NCBI GenBank assembly: GCA_963796565.1
Contig: CAWCMA010000013.1
Location: forward strand, 1-64,000
Direction: 5' to 3'
Origin: JAKAVN01 sp963796565
GTDB taxonomy: Bacteria > Desulfobacterota > Binatia > Binatales > Binataceae
DNA length: 64,000 nt
Shown here: in pieces, positions 51,269 to 63,545 of the stretch
Position numbering within the stretch: position 1 is the first letter of the stretch
Layout of the letters: each line of letters opens with the position of its first letter
Notes under the pieces: generated by a model
What the model was told of the DNA's origin: nothing
The model's database searches: none
What the model saw: only the letters and a program-made list of their open reading frames with translations
Position numbers and translations under genes: made by a program

Positions 51269-52495
51269 TTAGCCGAGATCGCGCAATAGGACGCCGGTCA
51301 AGTATTCACCCTCGGGATGGCCGAGCAGCACCGGATGGTCGGGGCCGGGGCCGAGGCGCGCGAGCAGGCGCATCCGGCGCCTCGAGCGGCCCTCGGCGAT
51401 ACGCACTGCGCGGACGAAATCCTCGCCGTGAAAGTGCGACGAGCAACTGAAGGTCATCAGGAAACCGCCCGGGTTGAGCGCGCCGAGCGCCAGCGTGTTG
51501 AGTTCGACGTAGAGGTGTTCGGCGCGCCGCGCGTCGGCGCGGCCGCGCGCAAACGGCGGTGGGTCGAGCACGATCAAATCGAAAAGCTCATCGCGCTTGC
51601 TCAGCATTTTGCCCGCCTCGCCGTGCACGAAGCGGACGGCGCCGGGCGGATAGCCGTTGAGCTCCAGGTTGCGCCGCGCCCAATCGAGCGCCTGCGCGGA
51701 AGTGTCGACGGCGACGATCTCTTTCGCGCCGCCCCTGAGCGCGTTCAGCGCGAAGCCCCCGGTGTAGCAACAAAGATCCAGCACGCGCGCGCCACTCGCC
51801 AGAGCGCCGCAGCGCGCGCGATTCTCGCGCTGGTCGAGGAACGCGCCAGTCTTCTGGCCGTGCTCGAGGTCGACGGTCATTCTCAGGCCACTCTCGCGCA
51901 CGCCGTTTTCGCTTACCACGACTTCGCCGGCAGGCGCGCCCGCAATCACACCTATGCGATCTTCGAGTCCCTCCTGCCGGCGCACCGCACCCTGGCTGCG
52001 CTCGAAAATCGCGCGCGGCGAGATCATCCGCTTCAGATGCTCGACGATCTCTTCGCGCATCCGCTCGGCCCCTGCGGTCAGCAACTGCACGACGGCAACG
52101 TCGCCGTAGCGATCCACGACCACGCCCGAGAGGCCGTCGCCGTCACCATTGAGCATCCGGTAACAATCCGTGTCGGGACTGACTACGCGTTCGCGTAGCC
52201 GGAGCGCGTGCTCGATGCGCCAGCGGACGATTTCGGCGGGACCGGGCTCGCCGCCCAGCGCGAGCATCCGCACCGCAATCGTCGTCGCCGGGTTGTAATA
52301 GCCGTGTCCCAGCGTTGCGCCGGCCGCGTCCAGAACCCACACGCGCGCGCCGGGCTCGATTGCGGCGGGCTCGACGCGCTCGATCGCCTGCGAGAAGACC
52401 CAGGGATTGCCCCCGCGAACCGGCCCCTCGCGGCCCTTTTTGAGGAAGACCCGCCCCGGCGTTGTCGACCCGCCGTTCGGTCGAGGATTTTTCAA
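51269..52495 (-). CDS. rlmI: RlmI-like 23S rRNA methyltransferase (PUA plus SAM-dependent methylase)
   Basis: 408 residues. An N-terminal PUA-like domain (GREGPVRGGNPWVFSQAIERV) is followed by the Rossmann methylase: VLDLCCYTGGFALNALRGGAKEIVAVD (SAM motif), LDWARRNLELNG, and the catalytic IVLDPPPFAR motif with FSCSSHF at the C-terminus, as in RlmI/YccW m5C methyltransferases. The only plausible start is a TTG (52495-52493); the next in-frame ATG lies 76 codons in, inside the domain. This start sits within an octamer tandem repeat that also contains the moaC stop. Confidence 0.85.
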   Translation of the reverse strand: MKNPRPNGGSTTPGRVFLKKGREGPVRGGNPWVFSQAIERVEPAAIEPGARVWVLDAAGATLGHGYYNPATTIAVRMLALGGEPGPAEIVRWRIEHALRLRERVVSPDTDCYRMLNGDGDGLSGVVVDRYGDVAVVQLLTAGAERMREEIVEHLKRMISPRAIFERSQGAVRRQEGLEDRIGVIAGAPAGEVVVSENGVRESGLRMTVDLEHGQKTGAFLDQRENRARCGALASGARVLDLCCYTGGFALNALRGGAKEIVAVDTSAQALDWARRNLELNGYPPGAVRFVHGEAGKMLSKRDELFDLIVLDPPPFARGRADARRAEHLYVELNTLALGALNPGGFLMTFSCSSHFHGEDFVRAVRIAEGRSRRRMRLLARLGPGPDHPVLLGHPEGEYLTGVLLRDLG

Positions 52496-52536
52496 CTTTT
52501 CAACTTTTCGACTTTCTAACTGTTCAACTGTTCGCC
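52489..52536. repeat. Six imperfect octamer tandem repeats (TTTTCAAC type)
   Basis: Units on the plus strand: TTTTCAAC, TTTTCAAC, TTTTCGAC, TTTCTAAC, TGTTCAAC, TGTTCGCC, at 8-base steps from 52489. They cover the rlmI start codon and the moaC stop codon, and are strikingly A+T-rich for this window. Confidence 0.9.
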
Positions 52537-53075
52537 GACGGCCATTGCGGCTCGCCCGCGCGCTTGAAGGTGCCGCTGCGGCCGCCCGACTTACCGACCA
52601 GCCGGATGGAATCGATAGTCATCGCGCGATCGATCGCTTTGGCCATGTCATAGATCGTGAGCGCCGCCGCGCTTAGCGCCACCAGCGCTTCCATCTCGAC
52701 GCCGGTGCGCGCGACGGTCGCCGCGCGGGCCTGGATATGAAGCGTCGCGCGGGCCGGGTCGGGTCGGAATTCGATCTCGACCACCTCCAACGGAATCTGA
52801 TGGCACAGTGGGATCAACTCGTGCGTGCGCTTGGCCGCCATGATTCCGGCCAGCCGCGCCGCCGCCAGCGCCTCGCCCTTCTCGAGGCGCCCGCCGACGA
52901 TCGCGTCCAGCGTCGCTGGCTCCATTTTGACCGCGCCGCGCGCCAGCGCCTCGCGCCGCGTCACCGGCTTTTCACCGACGTCGACCATCCGCACGCGGCC
53001 GCGCCGGTCGAGATGGGTGAGCGCGCCACGCGTGGCGGAGCTGGAAAGTTTGGCGGTCGGCTTCTTGCGTGGCAT
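52524..53075 (-). CDS. moaC: Cyclic pyranopterin monophosphate synthase MoaC
   Basis: 183 residues. Molybdenum-cofactor enzyme that forms cPMP. Landmarks: LTHLDRRGRVRMVDVGEKPVTRREA, THELIPLCHQIPL, RTGVEMEALVALSAAALTIYDMAKAID and a final LVGKSGGRSG, including the conserved His and Asp of the active site. No moaA or other cofactor genes lie adjacent. The stop codon lies inside the octamer repeats that precede rlmI. Confidence 0.96.
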   Translation of the reverse strand: MPRKKPTAKLSSSATRGALTHLDRRGRVRMVDVGEKPVTRREALARGAVKMEPATLDAIVGGRLEKGEALAAARLAGIMAAKRTHELIPLCHQIPLEVVEIEFRPDPARATLHIQARAATVARTGVEMEALVALSAAALTIYDMAKAIDRAMTIDSIRLVGKSGGRSGTFKRAGEPQWPSANS

Positions 53076-53221
53076 CGCGGGCGGCGGCTAAGAGCTTATG
53101 TTGATGCGATGCGCCGATACAAGAAAGCGCTACAATAGAAGCGACAGGAGGAAAAAGGACGAACCGCGTGCGGCCGCGCCGACGCGCTGATTCCGCGCAA
53201 GGGCGGTCGGTAAAAAAATAC

Positions 53222-54163
53222 ATGGCAGACGAAACTTATCGCCTCGTGATTCTCGGCTCCGGTCCCGCCGGCCTTACCGCGGCGCTTTACACGGCGCGCG
53301 CCAATCTGGCCCCGCTGCTTATCGAGGGCGCCCAGCCCGGCGGCCAGCTCACCATCACCACCGAAGTCGAGAACTACCCCGGCTTTGCGCACGGCATCCA
53401 GGGCCCCGAGATGATGAACGTGTTCCGGGCTCAGGCCGAACGCTTCGGCACGAAGTTCGTCATGGGCGAAGTGACGGCGGTGGACCTTCGCAAGCGGCCG
53501 TTCGAGCTGACCACGGACGGCAGGACCATCGGCGCCGAAGCTCTCATCATCGCGACCGGCGCATCGGCCAAGCTCCTCGGGATCGACTCGGAGAAGCGGC
53601 TGATGGGCTACGGGGTGAGCGCGTGCGCGACCTGCGACGGCGCGTTCTTCAAGAACAAGGAGGCGGTTGTGGTGGGCGGCGGCGACACCGCGATGGAAGA
53701 GGCGACGTTTCTCACGCGCTTTTGCACCAAGGTGACGATCATCCATCGGCGGAGCGCGCTGCGCGCCTCCAAGATCATGCAGGACCGCGCGGCGAAAAAT
53801 CCGAAGATCGCTTTCATCTGGGACACCGTGATCGAGGAAGTTTTGGGCGAGCAGAAAACCGGGGTGAGCGGCGTGCGGCTTAAGAACCTCAAGACCAACG
53901 CGGCCAGCGAGTTCCGTACCGACGCCGTGTTCGTCGCGATCGGCCATCAGCCCAACACCCGCCTGTTCGAGGGCCAGCTCGAGATGGATGAGACCGGCTA
54001 TCTTAAGGTCCGCAACGGATCGACCTACACCAACGTCGATGGGGTGTTCGCGGCCGGCGACGTCGCCGACAAGGTATATCGCCAGGCGGTGACCGCGGCG
54101 GGCACCGGATGTATGGCGGCGATCGACGCGGAGCGCTGGCTCGAAGCGCACGAGGCGCGCTGA
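53222..54163 (+). CDS. trxB: Thioredoxin reductase
   Basis: 313 residues, TrxB-sized. FAD-binding GSGPAGLTAALYTARA, the redox disulfide CATC (Cys135, Cys138) in SACATCDGAFF, NADP-binding VVGGGDTAMEEATFLTRF, and the C-terminal GVFAAGDVADKVYRQAVTAAGTGCMAAIDAERWL. It reduces thioredoxin with NADPH in the cytoplasm. The ATG at 53222 was chosen because the fold starts there; upstream codons are unlikely. A potassium-channel gene follows after 53 bases. Confidence 0.96.
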   Translation: MADETYRLVILGSGPAGLTAALYTARANLAPLLIEGAQPGGQLTITTEVENYPGFAHGIQGPEMMNVFRAQAERFGTKFVMGEVTAVDLRKRPFELTTDGRTIGAEALIIATGASAKLLGIDSEKRLMGYGVSACATCDGAFFKNKEAVVVGGGDTAMEEATFLTRFCTKVTIIHRRSALRASKIMQDRAAKNPKIAFIWDTVIEEVLGEQKTGVSGVRLKNLKTNAASEFRTDAVFVAIGHQPNTRLFEGQLEMDETGYLKVRNGSTYTNVDGVFAAGDVADKVYRQAVTAAGTGCMAAIDAERWLEAHEAR

Positions 54164-54216
54164 ATCCTGCGCACCGAAGAAATAGCCGGCGCGGCGGCGG
54201 CACGCGACTCCATCGC

Positions 54217-55197
54217 ATGAACCCGGGACGCAGGTTCATGATCGCGATCGCCGGTATCGTGGTGCTCACGGCCGGCGGCACTGCCGGCTACATGGCGATC
54301 GAACACATGCCGGCACTCGACGCGCTCTACATGACCGTCATCACCATCTCGACCGTCGGCTACGAAGAGGTGAAGCCGCTCGGCGAGGGCGGACGAATCT
54401 TCACGATGGTGTTGATCGTGACCGGCGTCGGCACCGCCTTCTACCTCTTTGCCGCCGTCACTCAGTTCGTGATCGAGGGTCAGTTGCGCGCGATCGTCGG
54501 GAGGGCCGCGATGAAGCACAAGATCGATCAGCTCGAGGGCCACGTCGTGATTTGCGGCTTTGGCCGGATGGGCCAGGTAGTGGCCGCGGAAGTCGCGCGC
54601 AGCGGTGGTCAGGCCGTAGTGATCGAGCGCGATCCCGCGCGCGAAGTGAATCTGGTGGCGGCTGGCCTGCCTTACGTGATCGGATCGGCGCTCGAGGATC
54701 GCGTGCTGGAGGAGGCCGGCCTGCGAAGGGCGTTCGCGATCGTGGCGGTCACCGCTTCGGACGCCGACAACGTCTACATCACGCTCTCGGCGCGCGCGAT
54801 GAATCCGAAAATCCGTATTCATGCCCGCGGCGAGTCGGAGGAAGGTTTGCGGCATCTGCGGATGGCCGGAGCGGATCAGGCCATCTCCGCCTACCAGTGG
54901 GGCGGGCTACGGCTGGCGGCCAGCATCATGCGCCCGTCGGTGGTCGACTTCCTGGAGCTGTCCTTTCCGGGGCGCGGCGCCGAGATCGACCTGGAGGAAA
55001 TTCGCGTGGCCGAGGGCAGCGCGCTCATCGGCCAGCCGATTGCCGCGGTCGAGCAGGGTGCGACGCGGCTGCGGATCATCGCGCTCAAACGCGGCGATAC
55101 CCCAAGCACGCTGATTCCCGATCCCGCCACCCGCATCGAGGCGGGCGACTTCCTGGTTGCGATCGGAGACCGCGAAACCTTGCGCGGCCTGGTTTAG
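54217..55197 (+). CDS. Two-TM potassium channel with RCK (TrkA-N/TrkA-C) domains
   Basis: 326 residues. TM1 is about 6-24, then the pore helix and selectivity filter TVGYE (Thr46-Tyr49), then TM2 (IFTMVLIVTGVGTAFYLFAAVTQF). A cytoplasmic TrkA-N domain follows with the nucleotide-binding CGFGRMGQVVAAEVARSG and a TrkA-C domain (LEEIRVAEGSALIGQPIAAVE). This is the MthK/Kch type of ligand-gated K+ channel. It begins at the ATG at 54217; the longer frame upstream overlaps trxB and is not needed. Confidence 0.93.
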   Translation: MNPGRRFMIAIAGIVVLTAGGTAGYMAIEHMPALDALYMTVITISTVGYEEVKPLGEGGRIFTMVLIVTGVGTAFYLFAAVTQFVIEGQLRAIVGRAAMKHKIDQLEGHVVICGFGRMGQVVAAEVARSGGQAVVIERDPAREVNLVAAGLPYVIGSALEDRVLEEAGLRRAFAIVAVTASDADNVYITLSARAMNPKIRIHARGESEEGLRHLRMAGADQAISAYQWGGLRLAASIMRPSVVDFLELSFPGRGAEIDLEEIRVAEGSALIGQPIAAVEQGATRLRIIALKRGDTPSTLIPDPATRIEAGDFLVAIGDRETLRGLV

Positions 55198-55277
55198 CGT
55201 CGCGCATCAGCGACGCCGCCCGGCGCGCGGGCCTTTCCTTTTGAATCGCGGCCTCCATCCTGCCAAGATTTGCTCAC

Positions 55278-56039
55278 ATGGAAGTCGGAGACGGACCGCA
55301 GGCTGAGCCGCGCAAGCCGACGGGCGAGCTTAAAGCACCCACCGGCGGTCTTGGCCCCGCCCCCGCGGACCCGACGCCGCGGCGCTGGCGCCGGATCGAC
55401 ATCCGGGTCTCCGAGCTTGTCGTTTTCCTGGTGGCGGTGGTCGGCGCAGTCGCGCTGGGACTGGGGATCACTGGCTACCTTGGCGATCATCCATACACTC
55501 TGGCTTACCTGATCGCCTACGCCGGGTTTCGTTTCGCCGACGTCATGGTGCGCGAGGATTTTGAGCCGCCGCCCGACGCCGCGCTACTTTCGGGATCGAT
55601 CCTACGCCAGTTGCCGGTGCTGTTGCTGTTCGCCGCAGCGCCGTTCGAGCGTACCTACCTCTACGGCGGTGAAGTGGCGCGATGGGTGCAAGCGCTGGGT
55701 TTGCTGATGGAACTGGTGGGGCTGTGGCTGGCGCTCGGCGCGCGTATCCAGCTTGGCTTTTTCAGCTCGACGCCAGAAGCCGGTGGCCCCCGCGCGCTGG
55801 TGCGCAACGGGCTCTATGGCAAGATTCGTCATCCGATATGGCTCGGCGAATTTCTAGTGGTCTTCGCGTGGGCGCTCGAGTTTGGCGCACCGGTAAGCGC
55901 AGCGTTGACAATCATATTCGGGGTGGTGATGGGCTGGATGCGCGCCGCGAAAGAAGAGGCCGATATGCTGGCGCAGTTCGGCGATCAGTACGCGCGCTAT
56001 ATGCAAGAGACCGAGTCCTTCATCCCCGGTATCTGGTAG
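55278..56039 (+). CDS. Isoprenylcysteine methyltransferase/PEMT-fold integral membrane protein
   Basis: 253 residues: a hydrophilic Pro-rich N-terminus of about 40 residues, then five or so membrane helices. The C-terminal part holds the family motif GLYGKIRHPIWLGEFLVVFAWAL, then RAAKEEADMLAQFGDQYARYMQET, with the Glu-Glu and Arg-Tyr pattern of ICMT/phospholipid-methyltransferase-type proteins. It probably methylates a lipid-linked substrate using SAM; the target is unknown. It converges with dnaE. Confidence 0.8.
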   Translation: MEVGDGPQAEPRKPTGELKAPTGGLGPAPADPTPRRWRRIDIRVSELVVFLVAVVGAVALGLGITGYLGDHPYTLAYLIAYAGFRFADVMVREDFEPPPDAALLSGSILRQLPVLLLFAAAPFERTYLYGGEVARWVQALGLLMELVGLWLALGARIQLGFFSSTPEAGGPRALVRNGLYGKIRHPIWLGEFLVVFAWALEFGAPVSAALTIIFGVVMGWMRAAKEEADMLAQFGDQYARYMQETESFIPGIW

Positions 56040-56125
56040 GGGAGTAATTTCCAGCCGGAAAGGGAGCTTTGCAGGCGCGGGCCACCGCCCGCGCTCGCCT
56101 CGCTTGAATTCGCACAGAATTCGAT

Positions 56126-59587
<3,462 letters not shown>

Positions 59588-59658
59588 GGCGAACGTAACC
59601 TCCTCCTCGCAACAACCACCGCCCACGCCGCGAGGCCGCCGCCGATGGCGGCGGCGCG

Positions 59659-60387
59659 TCAGCCCTTCTTGCCGCCGCCTTTTTCGGCGGCGGCTTCTTT
59701 GGCGCCGCCCTTGCCACCTTCCTTGGCGCCCGCTTCCGCAGCGGCCCCCGGCGCTGCCGCGCCTTCGGCGCCTTCGGCACCCTCGACCGGCGCGGCCTCG
59801 GCCGCGACGGCGACCGCCGCTTCGGCGACGGTCGGCGGCAGCACGGTGACCACCGGGTAGTCGGTATCGAAAATCGGCTTGAGGTTGCCGGGGAAGGTCA
59901 TCGCCGAGATGTGGATCACGTCATGGATATCCAGCGCGCTTACGTCGACCTCGACCACGTCGGGAATCTCGAGCGGCAGACATTCGACCTCGACCTCGCG
60001 CACCAGCGGCCCCAGGATGCCGCCCTCGGCCACGCCATGCGCCTTGCCAGTAAAGCGCAACGGCACCGAGACGCGCAGCGGTTGCGTGAGATCGACCTCG
60101 TAGAAATCGGCGTGGACGAAGTTGCCGCTGACTGGCGCGCGCTGGATCTCCTTGACGATGACGTGGCGGTCGTTGAGCTCGGACGAACTCGACGTGAGCC
60201 GCATCAGGCGCTGGCGGGCGCTGGCCGAGACGCGCGAGCGCAGCTCGGCGCCGCTTATCGCGATTGCGATCGGCTTGGTCTTGGGTCCGTAGAGAACCGC
60301 TGGGATGCGCCCTTCGCGGCGCAATCCGCTGCGGCGGCTCTTGGGCCGCGTTTCTCTGATTTCGGCGGCCAGTTCAACAGTCTCCAT
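59659..60387 (-). CDS. rplY: Ribosomal protein bL25 with CTC-type C-terminal domain
   Basis: 242 residues: the bL25 N-terminal domain (SRRSGLRREGRIPAVLYG) binds 5S rRNA; the second domain (PLRVSVPLRFTGKAHGVAEGGILGPLVREVEVECLP) is the Ctc/TL5 beta domain; the last 60 residues are an Ala/Glu/Gly/Lys-rich tail. The ATG at 60387 (GAGGA upstream) was chosen over a GTG one codon earlier. It follows prs as in many bacteria; the usual pth gene is not here and dnaE comes next. Confidence 0.95.
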   Translation of the reverse strand: METVELAAEIRETRPKSRRSGLRREGRIPAVLYGPKTKPIAIAISGAELRSRVSASARQRLMRLTSSSSELNDRHVIVKEIQRAPVSGNFVHADFYEVDLTQPLRVSVPLRFTGKAHGVAEGGILGPLVREVEVECLPLEIPDVVEVDVSALDIHDVIHISAMTFPGNLKPIFDTDYPVVTVLPPTVAEAAVAVAAEAAPVEGAEGAEGAAAPGAAAEAGAKEGGKGGAKEAAAEKGGGKKG

Positions 60388-60467
60388 CACGTCCTCGTTT
60401 AAGCATTCGGCGTAAGATATTCGGGTAAATCATATGGCGTAAAATTGGAATCGGCTGACCCAGCCTC

Positions 60468-61427
60468 TCAAGTGAAAAGCGAGCTGACCGACTCTTCATT
60501 ATGTATGCGCCGGATGGCTTCCGCTATAAGGCTCGCCACCGATAGCACCTTGAGCGAGGCGAGTTCCGCTTGCGCCTTGGCGCGCAGCGGGATGGTGTTG
60601 GTGGTAATCAGTTCCTTGAGGCATGACTTGTTCAGGCGCTCGCAGGCCGGGTCGGAGAGGATCGGATGGGTCGCGCAAGCCAGCACCTCGGTCGCCCCCG
60701 CGTTCATCACCACCTTGGCCGCCTCGGTAATCGTGCCGGCGGTGTCGATCATGTCGTCGACCAGCAGTGCCGAGCAGTCACGCACTTCGCCGACCAGCTG
60801 CATCTCGGCCACCTCGCTCGCGCGCGGGCGGCGTTTGTCGATGATCGCGAGGTTGGCGTTGAGCCGCCGCGCAAAGGCGCGCGCCCGCTCGACGCCGCCG
60901 GCATCGGGCGAGACCACCGTGAGGCGGCGGCCCTCCAAGCGCTTGCGCAGGTACTGGATCAGCACCGGCATCGCGTAAAGGTTGTCCACCGGGATATTGA
61001 AGAAGCCCTGGATCTGGCCGGCGTGGAGGTCGACCGTGAGCACGCGCAGGGCGCCCGCGGTGGTGATGACGTCGGCGACCAGCTTGGCGCTGATCGGCAC
61101 GCGCGGAGCGACCTTGCGGTCCTGGCGCGCATAGCCGAAGTAGGGAATCACGGCCGTGATGCGCTTGGCCGAAGCGCGCCGGAGCGCGTCCATCAGCAAC
61201 AACAGTTCCATCAGGTTTTCGTTGGGCGGCGTGCAAATCGACTGGAGCACGAAGCAATCGCCGCCACGCACATTCTCGCGCACTTCGACCATCACCTCGC
61301 CATCCGGGAAGCGGCCGACTTCCGCCTGGCCCAAATGTACGCCGAGATGCTCGCACACCTCGCGCGCCAGCGCCGGGTTGGAGTTGCCGGTGAAAATCTC
61401 CAGTTCGTCTTTCGCCCGTTCAGGCAT
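60468..61427 (-). CDS. prs: Ribose-phosphate pyrophosphokinase
   Basis: 319 residues. PRPP synthase for nucleotide, histidine and tryptophan synthesis. Family opening EIFTGNSNPALAREVCEHL, GRFPDGEVMVEVRENVRGGDCFVLQS, YFGYARQDRKVAPRVPISAK with the ATP/metal region, and the PRPP-binding VDDMIDTAGTITEAA. The ATG at 61427 follows GGAGGGG; the longer frame adds six residues only. It sits between tRNA-Gln and rplY on the minus strand, a conserved arrangement. Confidence 0.98.
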   Translation of the reverse strand: MPERAKDELEIFTGNSNPALAREVCEHLGVHLGQAEVGRFPDGEVMVEVRENVRGGDCFVLQSICTPPNENLMELLLLMDALRRASAKRITAVIPYFGYARQDRKVAPRVPISAKLVADVITTAGALRVLTVDLHAGQIQGFFNIPVDNLYAMPVLIQYLRKRLEGRRLTVVSPDAGGVERARAFARRLNANLAIIDKRRPRASEVAEMQLVGEVRDCSALLVDDMIDTAGTITEAAKVVMNAGATEVLACATHPILSDPACERLNKSCLKELITTNTIPLRAKAQAELASLKVLSVASLIAEAIRRIHNEESVSSLFT

Positions 61428-61536
61428 CTCGGCCCCTCCGGCCAAGCCAAAATCGTAATTTCTCGCGCACTATGTCTTCGTCTCCATGCTCGGCCCGCCC
61501 GGATTCATCGAGCGGCCAAATCAAACCAAAATTTGA

Positions 61537-61612
61537 TGGCTGGGCGGGAAGGATTCGAACCTTCGAATGCCAGGTCCAAAGCCTGGTGCCTTACCAGCTT
61601 GGCGACCGCCCA
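61537..61612 (-). tRNA. tRNA-Gln (anticodon TTG)
   Basis: 76-nucleotide cloverleaf on the minus strand. The acceptor pairs TGGGCGG/CCGCCCA; the D-arm contains GCCAAGCTGGTAAGGC, the anticodon arm CCAGG-CTTTGGA-CCTGG gives anticodon TTG, and the T-arm reads GGTTCGAATCC. The discriminator G is followed by a genome-encoded CCA (61537-61539). It lies between ispE and prs on the same strand, as in many Gram-negatives. Confidence 0.97.
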
Positions 61613-61932
61613 ACACGGGCCGCGTCCCTTCCGTTCGCTCATGCCGAAGGGTCATGGAGCATAGCACAAGCCCTTGGCCGAGGCCGCTCACGCCGAGGCT
61701 GTATGCGCCGCATCGCCGCCCGCCGCTGCCCGTTCCATCTGATGAAGCTGTGGCGCGAAACCGTTGAGAAGCGGACGGCCCAAACTATTTGCCGCAGCGC
61801 ACGGCGCGCTGCGGCCTGTGACGGGGATGTTAATGGATGGTGATTTTGAGTGTCAATCATAGCTTTCGACTAAGTTCCACAAGCGAGCCGCCGGAGAGGC
61901 CGGGTTTTGGAAGCGGCGGCGCGTTCGCGTGG
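61613..61932. other. Spacer between tRNA-Gln and ispE
   Basis: 320 bases with no gene I can support. It probably carries the promoter of the tRNA, but no clear -35/-10 pair on the minus strand stands out. Confidence 0.5.
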
Positions 61933-62847
61933 CTAAGGAAGCGAATTTACGACGTAATATCGAGCCTGTGGAGGAGTCTGGCGCAATTTGGCGACTGCTT
62001 GAGTAGCCGCTTCGGCGCCGGCGAAGATTCCAAACACCGCGCCGCCGCTGCCCGACATCGACGCTCCCGCCGCTCCGGCCGCAATCAACGCCGACCGAAT
62101 TTCCGCGATCTCCGGATACCGCGTCATCGCCACCGCCGCCAGGTCGTTTTGTAGCATCGCCGGGGTTATCTGGCCCGAGACGATCGCGCGCAGATGCTCC
62201 GCTGGCGCGGCGCCGCTCCATTGTTCGGGCAAAAGTGCGCGGAAGACTTCCGCCGTCGAGACCTCGACCGGCGGCACCGCGATTACCATCCACAATGGAA
62301 TCCGCCAGAGCGGCGCGCGCCCGCCAAGCGCGTCGTCGTCGAGCGGAACGATACGCTCGCCCACGCCGCCGACGTGCGCGGGATGCGGGCCGAGGAAAAA
62401 CGGGACGTCGGCTCCGAGCGTGAGCGCGACTCGGGCCAGCCGCGCCACGTCGTCGACGCGGCATAGCGCGGCCATCATGCGTAACACCGCGCCCGCGTCG
62501 CTCGAGCCGCCGCCCAGGCCCGCACCCGCGGGGATCTCCTTGCGTATATCGATCGCGACGTGGCGTGGCCGATGGATCGTGGGGCCGAACTCCCGCAGGA
62601 ACGCCTCGGCGGCGCGCCAGGCCAGATTTTTGTCGCCCGTGGGGATGTCGTCGCGATCGCACTCCAGAGCGATCACTGTATCGGCTGCACTTTCAGGTTC
62701 CACGCGGATTTCCACCCGCACCCGATCGCAAAGCGAGACCGGGACGAAGACCGAGTCGAGTTCGTGATAGCCGTTGGCGCGCCGTCCGACGACTCGGAGG
62801 AAGAGATTTATTTTGGCGGGCGCCGGCTCCGCGAGCAGCTTGACCAT
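61933..62847 (-). CDS. ispE: 4-diphosphocytidyl-2-C-methyl-D-erythritol kinase
   Basis: 304 residues. GHMP kinase of the MEP isoprenoid pathway. PAKINLFLRVVGRRANGYHELDSVFVPV at the N-terminus carries the conserved Lys and the YHxL motif; PAGAGLGGGSSDAGAVL is the ATP-binding glycine-rich loop; a C-terminal MSGSGGAVFGIF closes the family pattern. It leads the minus-strand series ispE, tRNA-Gln, prs, rplY, dnaE. lolB, which precedes it in E. coli, lies 18 kb away. Confidence 0.97.
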   Translation of the reverse strand: MVKLLAEPAPAKINLFLRVVGRRANGYHELDSVFVPVSLCDRVRVEIRVEPESAADTVIALECDRDDIPTGDKNLAWRAAEAFLREFGPTIHRPRHVAIDIRKEIPAGAGLGGGSSDAGAVLRMMAALCRVDDVARLARVALTLGADVPFFLGPHPAHVGGVGERIVPLDDDALGGRAPLWRIPLWMVIAVPPVEVSTAEVFRALLPEQWSGAAPAEHLRAIVSGQITPAMLQNDLAAVAMTRYPEIAEIRSALIAAGAAGASMSGSGGAVFGIFAGAEAATQAVAKLRQTPPQARYYVVNSLP

Positions 62848-62912
62848 CTGTGTGCCCTGGCGTGCGTTCCTGGAATCGTCGGAAAGTGAGACCGCGCGCG
62901 CCAGCGGCGTTG

Positions 62913-63344
62913 CTAGGGCGCGGGCGGCGGCGCGTTGCCACCCAAGGCAGCGCGGAGCCTGCGATGGACGTGGCGGTTGTCGCGCTGGATTATCACGATA
63001 AAGCCGATCAGCGTCAGCACCACGCCGGCCAGCACCAGCGCCTGCCCGGTGAGAAACGTCGCGTGGTAGAAGTCCATCCGCGCGGTCGCGTAGGAAAGCT
63101 GCCGCTGCGCGTCGGTGAACGGCGCCAGTACCGCGCGGTCGGTGCGCGGATCGAGTTCGTCGAAGCTACGGTACGCCTCGTCGGCTGCGGCATCCGCATG
63201 GCCGACGACGACGCGACTGTATTCCTGCGTGCGGGCGCGGCCGATCTCCCAATTTACCGCGCCGAGCACGATCAGCGCTAATCCGGCCATGATTCGCCAG
63301 TCGGTGTAAACGTCGGGCAGTTTCATCAGTGTTTGGCTGAACAA
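62913..63344 (-). CDS. Small two-TM membrane protein of unknown function
   Basis: 143 residues (137 if translation starts at the ATG at 63326). Two hydrophobic helices, about 19-34 (AGLALIVLGAVNWEIG) and 97-117 (ALVLAGVVLTLIGFIVII), enclose an about 60-residue polar region (RTQEYSRVVVGHADAAADEAYRSFDELDPRTDRAVL) that would face the periplasm. The C-terminal tail is basic then Pro-rich. I recognise no family. It lies upstream of ispE by 65 bases on the same strand and may be co-transcribed. Confidence 0.6.
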   Translation of the reverse strand: MFSQTLMKLPDVYTDWRIMAGLALIVLGAVNWEIGRARTQEYSRVVVGHADAAADEAYRSFDELDPRTDRAVLAPFTDAQRQLSYATARMDFYHATFLTGQALVLAGVVLTLIGFIVIIQRDNRHVHRRLRAALGGNAPPPAP

Positions 63345-63487
63345 TATGCGGCGGCCAGCGTCAAGACAACCCGGACGAGACGCGCCTATGCACCGCGCCG
63401 CGCGGCCGCTTCAATTGCTTTGAATTGCGCGCGTGACGCTCCAGCAGTTATGATCGATGGACGAAAGCGGCTGGTCTTTACGAAACA

Positions 63488-63539
63488 GGATGGTCCTTGG
63501 GAATCGTCCTGGGGGATCGTCCTGGAGGATAGTCCTGCG
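63488..63539 (+). repeat. Four tandem 13-bp repeats (GGATCGTCCTGGA type)
   Basis: Units GGATGGTCCTTGG, GAATCGTCCTGGG, GGATCGTCCTGGA and GGATAGTCCTGCG follow each other without gaps from 63488. They end 6 bases before the GTG start of meaB. A 13-base period is not a multiple of three. Confidence 0.9.
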
Positions 63540-63545
63540 AACCCG

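Noticed and set aside
63450..63545. N-terminal extension of MeaB from the ATG at 63450
   Set aside because: The stretch consists largely of 13-bp tandem repeats, whose period is not a multiple of three, and MeaB homology starts after the GTG at 63546.
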